From NCBI RefSeq assembly GCF_013376005.1, contig NZ_JABMJK010000012.1, forward strand, positions 62,001 through 126,000: DNA of 64,000 nucleotides. Reading direction: 5' to 3'. Each line of letters begins with the position of its first letter. Position 1 is the stretch's first letter. The notes under the pieces were generated by a model. That model saw nothing but the letters and a program-made list of their open reading frames with translations, made no database searches and was not told the origin of the DNA. The stretch is from Duganella sp. SG902. GTDB taxonomy: Bacteria > Pseudomonadota > Gammaproteobacteria > Burkholderiales > Burkholderiaceae_D. The translations under genes were made by a program, and so were the position numbers. Below are positions 1 through 7,685 of this stretch, piece after piece.

Positions 1-877
1 ACTTGAGGATGGTCTTGAGCGTGTTGGCCACCAGCTTGGCCTCGGCGTTGGCCAGGAAGAAGGTCTTGACCGTCATCTCCTGATATTCCTTCAGCTTGGC
101 CGCGACGTTGGGGTAGATCAGGATGGTGTTGGCGTCCATGACCTGCTGCTCCAGCTGATTGGTGAGCAGCAGGAAGTAGATCGCCGATTCCACCGTGCTG
201 TTCTTCAGCAGCACCGTGGTTTTCTGGTCGGTCTTCACGTCCTTGTCGAACACGAAGTTCAGGCCCGAACGGCGCGAGATCACTTCAAACACCTGCTTCA
301 GCGGCGCGTCGCGGAACTCGATGGTGATCGGCTGCTTGTAGGCTTTCGACAGGCCCGACTCCACCGCCGGCGGCGCGGTCTTCTCGGCCACCTCGCGCAG
401 CATGGCGCGCGCCTTGTCGTTGGTCGGCGATTCGGTCAGGATGGCGTTGAGCTTTTGTTTGGCCAGTTCGTATTCGCCCTTGTTGAAATGCTGGATGGCG
501 GCTTCCATCAAGTTGGCCTGGCGCCCGTCGCGCTCCAGCGCTCGCAGGCCGGCGACGGCGCGCTCGTTCTGCGCGTCGAGACCCAGCACGCGGCGATAGC
601 CCTGCTCCGCCTGCGCGGTCCGTCCCTCGGCCTGGTCGCGCTCCGCCGCCTCGAGGATGCGCTGGGTGGCGCGCTCCCGTGCGCTCAGGTAGGCGCTGCG
701 ATACTGCGCATTGGTCGGATCGGCCTGCACGGCCTCCTGGTACTTGGCGAGGCCGGCTTCGACCTGGTTCTTCGCGATCAGGTCATTGCCGTCGCGGTAG
801 GCCATTTGCGCGGCGCAGCCGCTCAGCAGGATCGCCAGCGCAGCGCAGCTGCCGAGTTTCTTCAGAGGGCTAGCCAT
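1..877 (-). CDS. Secretin-family outer membrane lipoprotein (GspD-like), N-terminal part only
   Basis: Outer-membrane pore subunit of the secretion system encoded by the following genes. I translated the minus strand from ATG at 877. A signal peptide ends in the lipobox LLSGC (Cys21), so a lipoprotein is expected. Residues about 25-150 are helical and TPR-like, unusual for a classical GspD. From about residue 180 (ITIEFRDAPLKQVFEVIS) comes the STN/N0 secretin domain, followed by the start of an N1 domain (MTVKTFFLANAEAKLVANTL). The membrane-embedded C-terminal secretin domain lies beyond base 1, so the gene is cut by the window edge. Its start overlaps the stop of the upstream gene by one base (TGATG), so translation is probably coupled. 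A GGAG motif lies ten bases before the ATG. The TPR plus short-N-domain layout is nearer to PilQ-like or minimal T2SS secretins than to E. coli GspD. Confidence 0.85.
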   Translation of the reverse strand, partial: MASPLKKLGSCAALAILLSGCAAQMAYRDGNDLIAKNQVEAGLAKYQEAVQADPTNAQYRSAYLSARERATQRILEAAERDQAEGRTAQAEQGYRRVLGLDAQNERAVAGLRALERDGRQANLMEAAIQHFNKGEYELAKQKLNAILTESPTNDKARAMLREVAEKTAPPAVESGLSKAYKQPITIEFRDAPLKQVFEVISRRSGLNFVFDKDVKTDQKTTVLLKNSTVESAIYFLLLTNQLEQQVMDANTILIYPNVAAKLKEYQEMTVKTFFLANAEAKLVANTLKTILK

Positions 878-1437
878 CACTCAAGAGCTCCAATATTCAT
901 CTGTTGTTGCTGATTCAAAGGCAGGTAGGTCAGGGACATCATTGGCGGCGCAATCTTCTCCACGCGATAAGTGCCATCGATGACGGTCTGGTTGCGCACC
1001 GAGTAGGTCTTGTCGCCGCGCGCCAGGAACACCTCCCACGCGCCATCGGCCAGCGCCTTGCCGATGTAGGTGAACGGCACCGGCGGCGCCATCGGCGGTG
1101 GCGGCGGCGCGTTCGATGGCGGCGGCGGTGGCGGTGGCGGCGGATTCCAGTTCTGGCCCATGAACACGCCCTCGCCCGCCGCGAAGGTGGCGTCGCCGGC
1201 CTCCCCCACCAGCTGCGCGCGCGGGATCAGCGCGAGGATAGCGGTGTCGCCCGCCGGCGTGGCGTCCTTGCCGGCGGCGCGCGGCGTGGTGGACTCCGGC
1301 GCGGGGGAAGGTGCGCCGGCGCGCCCGGCGCGCGCCACCGGTTCGGCGATGCCGCCGGATGGCGAGTTATCGCCAAACAGCACCAGCCCTGCCGCGCCCA
1401 CCAGCGCCAGCGCCATCACGATCTGATATGGCTTCAT
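877..1437 (-). CDS. Proline-rich inner-membrane secretion protein, GspC/PilP-like
   Basis: A 186-residue protein with one N-terminal membrane segment (residues about 5-22), a low-complexity periplasmic linker, a polyproline stretch near residues 99-118 (a run of nine prolines, then five) and a C-terminal beta domain (FTYIGKALADGAWEVFLARG). That layout, anchor plus flexible linker plus small beta domain, is that of GspC/GspP or PilP proteins that link the inner-membrane platform to the secretin. It lies exactly where PilP would be, between the PilO-like gene (ATGA overlap at 1434-1437) and the secretin. I recall Oxalobacteraceae homologues being annotated as part of a secretion system X, but cannot check this. 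The role is inferred from position and topology; sequence similarity to GspC is weak. Confidence 0.7.
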   Translation of the reverse strand: MKPYQIVMALALVGAAGLVLFGDNSPSGGIAEPVARAGRAGAPSPAPESTTPRAAGKDATPAGDTAILALIPRAQLVGEAGDATFAAGEGVFMGQNWNPPPPPPPPPSNAPPPPPMAPPVPFTYIGKALADGAWEVFLARGDKTYSVRNQTVIDGTYRVEKIAPPMMSLTYLPLNQQQQMNIGALE

Positions 1438-1997
1438 GGCTCGGCGTCCTTCAGGTACAACGTGAAGCGCAGGCGCGCCTCCACGGTGGGATCGGCGATG
1501 GTATCGCGGCGGAAGCCCACTTCATCCAGCGAGGCATACGGCATCGCGCGCAGTCCCTGCATGGCGAACTGCCAGATCGATTGATACGGCCCTTTCACAG
1601 GCAGGATGATCTGGTAGGTGCTGACGCGGCTGGCCTTGTCGTAGCCGGCCTTGTACTCGCCCTGGTTCAGCGTCAGGCTGGATTTGGCGGCCAGGTCGAA
1701 CAGCACTTTCACCTGCTGTTCGGCGTAGCGTTTTTCGCCCAGGGTGTCATAGAAGGCGGCCAGGTTCTGATTGGCCGACGGCGGTGGCGGCGGCGTCACC
1801 AGCGTGGACGGCGCGGGCAAAGGCTGGGCCATCACCCGCGCCTGCGCCGCCCGTTGCGGCAGCAGCCATGCCCACGCCGCCGCGCCGGCCACGCACAAGA
1901 CGATCGCCACGCAGGCCGGCACGCCGAGGCGCAGCACGGCGATGCGGGCGCGCAGCAGCAACGCCGGGACGTTCACATTGTTCATCGCGCCAGCCAT
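1434..1997 (-). CDS. PilO/GspM-like inner-membrane assembly protein
   Basis: A 187-residue bitopic protein: short cytoplasmic N-terminus, membrane segment at about residues 24-46 (LGVPACVAIVLCVAGAAAWA), then a periplasmic coiled-coil and ferredoxin-like region (AAFYDTLGEKRYAEQQVKVLFDLAAKS) with the typical PilO pattern of a strand reading TYQIILPVKGPYQSIWQFAMQ. PilO and GspM pair with PilN/GspL to form the alignment complex between ATPase and secretin. I chose the ATG at 1997 because GGAGG precedes it by four bases; an in-frame ATG at 1985 is possible. The start overlaps the PilN-like gene by 16 bases and the stop overlaps the next start by ATGA. Confidence 0.8.
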   Translation of the reverse strand: MAGAMNNVNVPALLLRARIAVLRLGVPACVAIVLCVAGAAAWAWLLPQRAAQARVMAQPLPAPSTLVTPPPPPSANQNLAAFYDTLGEKRYAEQQVKVLFDLAAKSSLTLNQGEYKAGYDKASRVSTYQIILPVKGPYQSIWQFAMQGLRAMPYASLDEVGFRRDTIADPTVEARLRFTLYLKDAEP

Positions 1998-2530
1998 GTG
2001 GCCTCCAGCTGGAAACGCAGCGGGCGGTTCGGGTCCGCGTCGTTGATTTCATGACGCGTCAGCACCACGCCGCTGAAACTCTCCTGCTCCTTCAGGGCGG
2101 CGACATAGTCGACCATATCGTCGCTGGTTTTGGTCTCGGCGGTGATCTTGAGGATGCGCTTGCGCGGATCGGGCTCCATCGCCACCAGCGCCACGGTGCG
2201 CGGCGTGGCGGCCAGCACGGCGTCCTGCAGCTCGCGCCACGGCAGGTTCAATTGCAGGATGGCGCCGTTGACGAAATTGGCCTGCGCCTCCGGAATGGCC
2301 ACGCGTGCCACCTCCGCCGCAGGACGCGCCGACAGCGCGTTCACGCGTTCCCGCAAATGCTGCAGCTGATGCTGGCGCTCGCGCTGTTGCTCGACCAGTT
2401 GCCAGCCGCCGAAAGCGGCGCCGGCGCACAGCAGCACACCGGCGCCGGCCAGCGCCAGCACGGCCGGATGGATGTGGAACAAGGTGCGGCGCGCGCTGCG
2501 CGGCGCGAAATCGATCTTCATGGCTTTCAT
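1982..2530 (-). CDS. PilN-like inner-membrane assembly protein
   Basis: A 182-residue protein with a short basic N-terminus (MKAMKIDFAPRSARR), one membrane segment near residues 22-46 and a heptad-rich helix (LVEQQRERQHQLQHLRERVNAL) leading to a periplasmic ferredoxin-like domain (LPWRELQDAVLAATPRTVALVAMEPDP). This is the PilN/GspL-C topology. PilN binds PilM with its N-terminal tail and PilO with its periplasmic domain. It follows the PilM-like gene with an ATGA overlap at 2527-2530, the usual pilM-pilN-pilO order. The second in-frame ATG at 2521 is an alternative start. Confidence 0.8.
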   Translation of the reverse strand: MKAMKIDFAPRSARRTLFHIHPAVLALAGAGVLLCAGAAFGGWQLVEQQRERQHQLQHLRERVNALSARPAAEVARVAIPEAQANFVNGAILQLNLPWRELQDAVLAATPRTVALVAMEPDPRKRILKITAETKTSDDMVDYVAALKEQESFSGVVLTRHEINDADPNRPLRFQLEATWLAR

Positions 2531-3321
2531 GCGGCGCCGCCTTCCAGCGCGCGGCAGGGGATGTGCGCCGCGCTACCCACCGGCTGAGTCCACGCGGCCG
2601 GCGCGCCGCCGTTCACTTGCAGCAGCGACGGCGCTTCCATGTCCAGCAGCAGCGCCTCGCGTTGCAGGGTTTGCGTCAGCCAGTGTTGATCGGCGCCTTG
2701 CGGAATCGGCAGCGCGCGGATGGCGCGCAGCTTGCGGCCATCGGCTTCGGCGGCGGCCAGCGTCAACAAGTCTTCGTGCACATGGCCGAACCATGCGCCC
2801 GGCTTCAGCCCGCGACGGCCGCGGTTCCACGCGCTGACAAAGCGCGGCTCGATGGCGACGATGGACAACTTGCAGTCCCGCGCCACCACGTCCAGCTCCG
2901 CCAGCAAGGTGCGCGGCACGGCGGCGGCGAAGAACGGCTGCGCCGCGTCCCAGTCGGCCGCCACCCGCCACGCCGAGGGCGGCTCGCCGTACAGCGACTG
3001 GAAGCGCAGCGCGGCGGCGGCCTCCAGGTCGGCCATGCGCGCGGCGCCGGCCGGCGGCGTCACGCGCCACATGCGTGTCAGGTCGTCGGCCAGCACAAAG
3101 CTGACCGGCCAGCCGTCCACCGACAACTCGCCCAGCACCGCGCGCAAGGCGTTGGCGATGGCGTCGAACGGATGCTCGGCCGATGGCGCGATGGGCTGCG
3201 CCGCCAGCGTTTCCGGCGCGGCGGCGGCGCGCCCCGGCAAGCGCCATCCGCCCACGCGCTGCACCTTGACCGCGTGCGGGGCGACGTCGATGCGCAGCGA
3301 TTGTCCGATGGCTCTACGCAT
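2527..3321 (-). CDS. PilM/GspL-like cytoplasmic actin-fold protein
   Basis: A 264-residue protein without signal peptide or membrane segment. The N-terminal pattern GQSLRIDVAPHAVKVQRVGG and the later segment LDVVARDCKLSIVAIEPRFVSAWN fit the actin-like PilM/GspL cytoplasmic domain. That domain docks the ATPase onto the PilN/PilO pair. It is shorter than the usual PilM (about 350 residues), consistent with a reduced system. Its start at 3321 overlaps the GspE stop by eight bases and its end overlaps the PilN-like start, so it sits in a tightly packed operon. Family assignment leans on gene order as much as on sequence. Confidence 0.65.
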   Translation of the reverse strand: MRRAIGQSLRIDVAPHAVKVQRVGGWRLPGRAAAAPETLAAQPIAPSAEHPFDAIANALRAVLGELSVDGWPVSFVLADDLTRMWRVTPPAGAARMADLEAAAALRFQSLYGEPPSAWRVAADWDAAQPFFAAAVPRTLLAELDVVARDCKLSIVAIEPRFVSAWNRGRRGLKPGAWFGHVHEDLLTLAAAEADGRKLRAIRALPIPQGADQHWLTQTLQREALLLDMEAPSLLQVNGGAPAAWTQPVGSAAHIPCRALEGGAA

Positions 3322-4984
3322 GCAGGGTCACCCGTTTAATCTCGGTCAGCGTGGTGGCGCCACGCTTGACCACCTCCAGCGCGGCCTGGCGCAGGCTGCG
3401 CGTGCCGTTGTCGTAGGCGGCCTGCTTGATCTGGCGGATCGGCCGCTTGTCGACGATCAGTTCGCGGATCTCGTCGTTCAGCGTAAGGATCTCCGCGATC
3501 GAGCGGCGGCCCTTGTAGCCGGTGCCGCGGCAGTCGCCGCAGCCCTTGCCCTGCATGAAGCGGTAATCGCGGACGTCGGCGCGCGTCATGCCGACGCTGG
3601 CCAGTTCGTGATCGTCCGGCGTGTATTCGGTGGCGCAGTGCGGGCAGTTGGTGCGGATCAGGCGCTGGGCCCAGATGCCGTTCAGCGCCGACACGAAGGC
3701 GTAAGGATCGATGCCCATGTGGGTGAAGCGGCCGAACACGTCGAACACATTATTCGCGTGCACGGTGGTCAGCACCAGGTGGCCGGTCAGCGCCGACTGC
3801 ACGGCGATTTCCGCCGTCTCACGGTCGCGGATTTCACCGACCATGATCTTGTCCGGGTCGTGGCGCAGGATGGAGCGCAGACCCTTGGCGAAGGTCAGGC
3901 CCTTCTTCTCGTTGACCGGGATTTGCAGGATGCCGGGCAGTTGGTATTCCACCGGATCCTCGATGGTGATGATTTTCTCGCGGCCGTTGTGGATCTCGGT
4001 CAGCGCCGCGTACAGCGTGGTGGTCTTGCCAGAGCCGGTCGGTCCCGTCACCAGCAGCATGCCGTAGGCTTCCTGCGCCAGCGTGCGCAGCGTCGACAGC
4101 GACGGCGCGTCGAAGCCCAGCGCCTCCAGCGTCAGCGAGCCGTAGGCCTCGATCATGGCGCGCTTGTCGAGGATACGGATCACCGCGTCCTCGCCGTGGA
4201 TGCTCGGCATGATGGAGACGCGCAGATCGATCTCGCGGCCATTGGCCTCGACGCGGAAGCTGCCGTCCTGCGGCACGCGGCGTTCCGCGATGTCCAGCTC
4301 CGCCAGCACCTTCAGGCGCGAGATGATTTGCTCGGCCACGTCCACGCCGTTGACGGCGGTGGCGTGATCGAGCACGCCGTCCACGCGGTACTTGACCGCC
4401 AGGCCGCCGGCCGTGCTTTCCAAGTGGATGTCGGAGGCGCCGGCCTTCAGCGCGTCGTACAAGGTCGAATTCACCAGCCGGACCGCCGGGCTGGCGCCTT
4501 CCGAGACCGAGGCGAACGACAGCACCGCCGCCGTCTTGCCATCGCGCCGGCCTTCGCTGGCGCCGGGCAGCAACGAGTCGGTGGCGCGCGCGGACTCCTC
4601 CTGCTTGGACAGGTAGGCCTGGATGTCGGCCTGCAGCGCCAGCCGCGTGGCCAGCGGCGCGGCCGGCGTGGCGCGCGCCTGCGTGCCCAGCCAGGTCTGC
4701 AGGTCGAGGTCGAACGGATCGGCGATCACGCCGATCACGCCCTCCTGCCCGCGCAGCAGCACGCAGTGGCGCGCCATCGCCTGCGACAGCGGCAGCAGGT
4801 CCCAGGCCGGCTCGTAGGACAGCATGTCGACCGTCTCCAGCACCGTCATGCCGAACGGCTGCGCCAGGTCACGCACCAGCAGGCGCGGTTCGGTGCCGGT
4901 CAATGCCTCCAGTTCTTCCACCAGGGTGCGCTTGGACTGCTGGCGCAAGTGGCGGGCGCGCGCCAGTAACGTGGTATCGATCAT
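3314..4984 (-). CDS. gspE: Type II secretion/type IV pilus assembly ATPase (GspE/PilB family)
   Basis: Hexameric cytoplasmic ATPase that drives pseudopilus assembly. At 556 residues it has the full family layout: an N-terminal T2SSE_N/MshEN-type region (about 30-120), the N2 domain with the aspartate-box region (AGASDIHLES, 181-190), Walker A GPTGSGKTT (314-322), an Asp box around IEDPVEY (341-347), Walker B region KIMVGEIRDRET (379-390), the His-box GHLVLTTVHANN (401-412) and a four-cysteine zinc site (CPHC at 447-450 and CGDC at 482-485). The zinc site is typical of GspE/PilB and absent from PilT retraction ATPases. Start at 4984 overlaps the GspF stop by ATGA. All catalytic motifs are intact. 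Confidence 0.96.
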   Translation of the reverse strand: MIDTTLLARARHLRQQSKRTLVEELEALTGTEPRLLVRDLAQPFGMTVLETVDMLSYEPAWDLLPLSQAMARHCVLLRGQEGVIGVIADPFDLDLQTWLGTQARATPAAPLATRLALQADIQAYLSKQEESARATDSLLPGASEGRRDGKTAAVLSFASVSEGASPAVRLVNSTLYDALKAGASDIHLESTAGGLAVKYRVDGVLDHATAVNGVDVAEQIISRLKVLAELDIAERRVPQDGSFRVEANGREIDLRVSIMPSIHGEDAVIRILDKRAMIEAYGSLTLEALGFDAPSLSTLRTLAQEAYGMLLVTGPTGSGKTTTLYAALTEIHNGREKIITIEDPVEYQLPGILQIPVNEKKGLTFAKGLRSILRHDPDKIMVGEIRDRETAEIAVQSALTGHLVLTTVHANNVFDVFGRFTHMGIDPYAFVSALNGIWAQRLIRTNCPHCATEYTPDDHELASVGMTRADVRDYRFMQGKGCGDCRGTGYKGRRSIAEILTLNDEIRELIVDKRPIRQIKQAAYDNGTRSLRQAALEVVKRGATTLTEIKRVTLHA

Positions 4985-6177
4985 GACATGTCTCCCGCCA
5001 GATCGAAGATCGGCATGTACAACAACACCACGATGGCGCCGACCACCAGGCCGATGGCCGCCATCAGCAGCGGTTCGAAGGTGCGGGTGAAGCGCTCGAT
5101 CCAGCGGCTGATTTCACCGTCGTAGAACGCCGCCGACTGCGTCAGCATCGGCCCCATGTCGCCGGTGCGCTCGCCCACGCGCAGCATGCGCAGCGAGATC
5201 GGCGTGGTCAAATGCGCGGCCTCGAACGCGGTCGACAGCGGCAGGCCCGATTCCACCGCCGCGCGCGCCGCCTGCAGGTTGCCGCGCATCGCCGGCGACA
5301 CCATGCCCTGCACCGTCTCGATCGCGTGCACGATGGTGATGCCGCCCTCGCTCAGCATGCCGAGCGTGAGATACAGGCGCGATAATTCATAGATGCGTAC
5401 CCGCTCGCCGATGCCCGGCAGTTTGCCCAGCAGGCGCGCGACGCCGCCATTGGCGATCATTTGGCGCACGCCCAGCACCAGCGCGGCCAGCACGGCGGCG
5501 ATGCCGGCCAACAGCAGCGTGGTGTGGGCGCCGGCGAACTGGCCCCAGTTGAGCATCTGCTGCGACAGCCACGGCAGGTTGCGGCCGGCGCCCTGGTACA
5601 CCTCGGCGAAGCGCGGCACCACGTAGCCGATCAGGAACAGGCTGACGCCGCCGCCGACCAGCAGCAGGATGCAGGGATAAATCGCCGCCGACACCAGCTT
5701 GGCGCGCACCAGGTCGATGCGCTGCTGGTAATCGATGAAGCGCGACAGCGAGCGCGGCAGGTCGGAGGTGCCCTCGGCCGCCTTGACGATGCCGACGTAC
5801 AGCGGCGGGAACAGGTCCGGCTGCTCGGCCAGCACGGCGGAAAAGCGCTGGCCCTCGCGCAGGCCGCCCAGCAGGCGCTCCAGCACGCCGCGCGTGGCCG
5901 GGTTGGTTTCCTTTTCCAGCAGCGCCTCCAGCCCCTCGACGATGCCGAGGCCGGCGGTCAGCAGCGCCAGCAGCTCCTGGCTGAACAGGACCAGCGAGAG
6001 CGCGCGGCGCTTGCCGCCGCGGCCCGGCAGGCCAAGCCGACCCTGCACCGGCGCGATCGAACTGACGAACAGCCCGCGCGCCTCGACCTGGCGGCGCGCG
6101 TCCGCCTCATCGCGGCCATCGACCACCATGTGGGAGATGACCATATCGGCGGACAAGGTGCGGACGTCGAACTGCAT
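4981..6177 (-). CDS. gspF: Type II secretion inner-membrane platform protein GspF
   Basis: A polytopic platform protein of 398 residues that couples the ATPase to pseudopilin assembly. It has two homologous cytoplasmic helical domains (about 60-180 and 265-385) with the family signatures LALLTAGLGIVEGLEALLEKE and LSRFIDYQQR, and membrane segments near 165-195, 210-240 and at the C-terminus (LLMAAIGLVVGAIVVLLYMPIFDLAGDM). The C-terminal end MPIFDLAGDM is nearly diagnostic of GspF/PilC. It lies between gspG (12-base gap) and gspE (ATGA overlap), the usual G-F-E neighbourhood in an order reversed from the classical gspE-F-G. Confidence 0.95.
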   Translation of the reverse strand: MQFDVRTLSADMVISHMVVDGRDEADARRQVEARGLFVSSIAPVQGRLGLPGRGGKRRALSLVLFSQELLALLTAGLGIVEGLEALLEKETNPATRGVLERLLGGLREGQRFSAVLAEQPDLFPPLYVGIVKAAEGTSDLPRSLSRFIDYQQRIDLVRAKLVSAAIYPCILLLVGGGVSLFLIGYVVPRFAEVYQGAGRNLPWLSQQMLNWGQFAGAHTTLLLAGIAAVLAALVLGVRQMIANGGVARLLGKLPGIGERVRIYELSRLYLTLGMLSEGGITIVHAIETVQGMVSPAMRGNLQAARAAVESGLPLSTAFEAAHLTTPISLRMLRVGERTGDMGPMLTQSAAFYDGEISRWIERFTRTFEPLLMAAIGLVVGAIVVLLYMPIFDLAGDMS

Positions 6178-6189
6178 GGAAGGGAGGGA

Positions 6190-6621
6190 TCAGCGCGAGG
6201 TGATGTCGGCGTCTTCGCCAGTGCCGCCCGGCTGGCCGTCGCGGCCTTCCGAGGTGATGATGAATTCCGCGCCGGCCTCCGGCCCCTTGTACTTGTACTG
6301 GTGGCCCCATGGATCGGGCGGAATGCCCTTCTTCAGGTAGGGGCCGTTCCATTTGGCGCCGGCGGTGGCGGGCGCCGTCACCAGCGCGCCCAGGCCCTCC
6401 TCGGTGGTCGGATAGCGGCCGACGTCGAGCCGATAGGTGTCGAGCGCCTTCTCAAACGCCTCGATCTGCGCCTTGGCGATGGTCACTTCCGATTTGCCCA
6501 GTTGGGCGAAGTATTTCGGCCCCACGTAGGCGGCCAGCAAACCAATGATGACGATCACCACCAGCAGCTCCAGCAAGGTGAAGCCGGCCGCCTTGCGCAC
6601 GCCATTTTTTACCACGTTCAT
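6190..6621 (-). CDS. gspG: Major pseudopilin GspG
   Basis: Major pseudopilin, about 143 residues from the chosen start. The prepilin peptidase site is KAAG|FTLLELLVVIVIIG, with Phe at +1 and Glu at +5, followed by the hydrophobic assembly helix. The C-terminal part has the GspG pattern YRLDVGRYPTTEEGLGALV and a tail WGHQYKYKGPEAG...DADITSR that matches the calcium-binding end of the family. I start at ATG 6621 rather than the longer in-frame option at 6657 because AGAGGAG precedes 6621 at a good distance and gives the short leader typical of pseudopilins. It is probably the first gene of the operon running left. Minor pseudopilins GspH-K are not in the window and may lie beyond base 1. Confidence 0.93.
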   Translation of the reverse strand: MNVVKNGVRKAAGFTLLELLVVIVIIGLLAAYVGPKYFAQLGKSEVTIAKAQIEAFEKALDTYRLDVGRYPTTEEGLGALVTAPATAGAKWNGPYLKKGIPPDPWGHQYKYKGPEAGAEFIITSEGRDGQPGGTGEDADITSR

Positions 6622-6944
6622 CCAGCCAACTCCTCTGCGATCATCCTGCGAATGCAAAGCCAGAGGCTACCACGCGGTTTGCTTCTACGACAATCTTTTC
6701 TTCGCGTGACGGGGACGTTTCACGCTTGTGGCTTTTTTCGTACAAGCCGGCGCGTGTTTTTCGCATCACGTTTTCATTCTTGCAACGGAACAAAAACGGC
6801 CTGCCTGATCGAATAAACAAATTTAATGCGTTAGCACAATAGCCATCGAATTAATAATAACAATATACTTACTGACAATCTCGTCCGTAACACCCCGCCG
6901 CACCGCCCGTGTTGTTTTACCTACCTACCCTGAAGGAAAGACTC
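6622..6944. other. Divergent intergenic region between gspG and a PEP-CTERM gene
   Basis: About 320 bases without a credible gene. The right half is markedly AT-rich (about 6820-6880), as expected for promoters of the divergent gspG (minus) and PEP-CTERM gene (plus). On the plus strand TATACT at 6864-6869 could be a -10 but no good -35 lies at the right distance; on the minus strand TTGTCA with an ATTAAT 17 bases on is possible. I do not call either as a promoter. Confidence 0.5.
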
Positions 6945-7661
6945 ATGAAACGCGCTTTGCATGCACTTCTGTTGGGCTTGATGACCCTGGCGGCGCTGCC
7001 GTCCGCCTCGGCCAAAGACATTACGCTGGATTTCGAGAACATGCCGCCCGGACCGCTGTTCCAGGGCGACGCCTTCGACATCGGCCACGACGTCTACTTT
7101 GAACCGTTTTCCGTCTCCAGCTCGGCGCAGCCGGGCGACTACGTGGGCGAGGTGGTGGAAAGCGCCTGGGCCGGCGAGCAGTGCGGCCAGGTGCAGTGCC
7201 CCGGCACCGGCGGCACCTACCTGGCCGCGCTGAACGACAGCGCGATGTACTTCTCCACCTTCTCCGGCCAAGCCTTCAGCGTCAAGTCGCTGGACGCCAG
7301 CTTCCTCGGCCCGCAGGCCGCCAGCTACTATCCCACCATGGGCGCGCTGCGCATCCAGGCCAACCGTGCCGACGGCAGCTACGCGCTGGCCACCTTCTAC
7401 CTCGGGCCGCCGGGCGACAACGGCTATGAGTTCACCCACTTCACCACCAGCAGCGCGTTCGCCAACGACCAGTTCGTGGAGATCTATGTGTTCGGCCTGG
7501 CGTGCAACAGCGCCGGCTCCTGCTCGGCCTTCAACAGCGACCGCGGCCAGTTCGCGCTGGACAACCTGGTGCTGACCTCGGCCGTGCCGGAACCGTCGAC
7601 CTGGCTGCTGCTCGGCGGCGGCCTGCTGCTGATCGGCGCCGTCCGCCGCCGCCGCGCCTGA
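6945..7661 (+). CDS. PEP-CTERM sorting domain protein
   Basis: Exported protein of 238 residues. It has a signal peptide (MKRALHALLLGLMTLAALPSASA), a beta-rich body starting KDITLDFENMPPGPLFQGDAF and a C-terminal PEP-CTERM tail: VPEPSTWLLLGGG, hydrophobic helix, then VRRRRA. Such tails are recognised and processed by exosortases; xrtB lies in this window at 40790. I start at 6945 because AAGGAAAG lies just upstream; an in-frame ATG-like start at 6909 would add a non-signal leader. Four cysteines (two in EQCGQVQCPG) suggest disulphides outside the cytoplasm. The body family is not recognised. The S8 protease gene follows after 24 bases and is probably co-transcribed. Confidence 0.88.
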   Translation: MKRALHALLLGLMTLAALPSASAKDITLDFENMPPGPLFQGDAFDIGHDVYFEPFSVSSSAQPGDYVGEVVESAWAGEQCGQVQCPGTGGTYLAALNDSAMYFSTFSGQAFSVKSLDASFLGPQAASYYPTMGALRIQANRADGSYALATFYLGPPGDNGYEFTHFTTSSAFANDQFVEIYVFGLACNSAGSCSAFNSDRGQFALDNLVLTSAVPEPSTWLLLGGGLLLIGAVRRRRA

Positions 7662-7685
7662 ACCCACCCGAACCCGGAGACCACC

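Noticed and set aside
2720..4969. Long open frame on the plus strand over the gspE region
   Set aside because: It is the mirror of gspE, with Arg/Gln/Gly-rich composition and no motif. In GC-rich DNA the antisense frame stays open by codon bias. Similar mirrors at 7692-10784, 12420-15464, 34215-37367 and 42536-44857 were rejected for the same reason.
6658..6944. Sigma-54 (-24/-12) promoter before the PEP-CTERM genes
   Set aside because: PEP-CTERM genes in some bacteria have these, but no TGGCAC-N5-TTGC-like sequence is present here or before 12477-16316.
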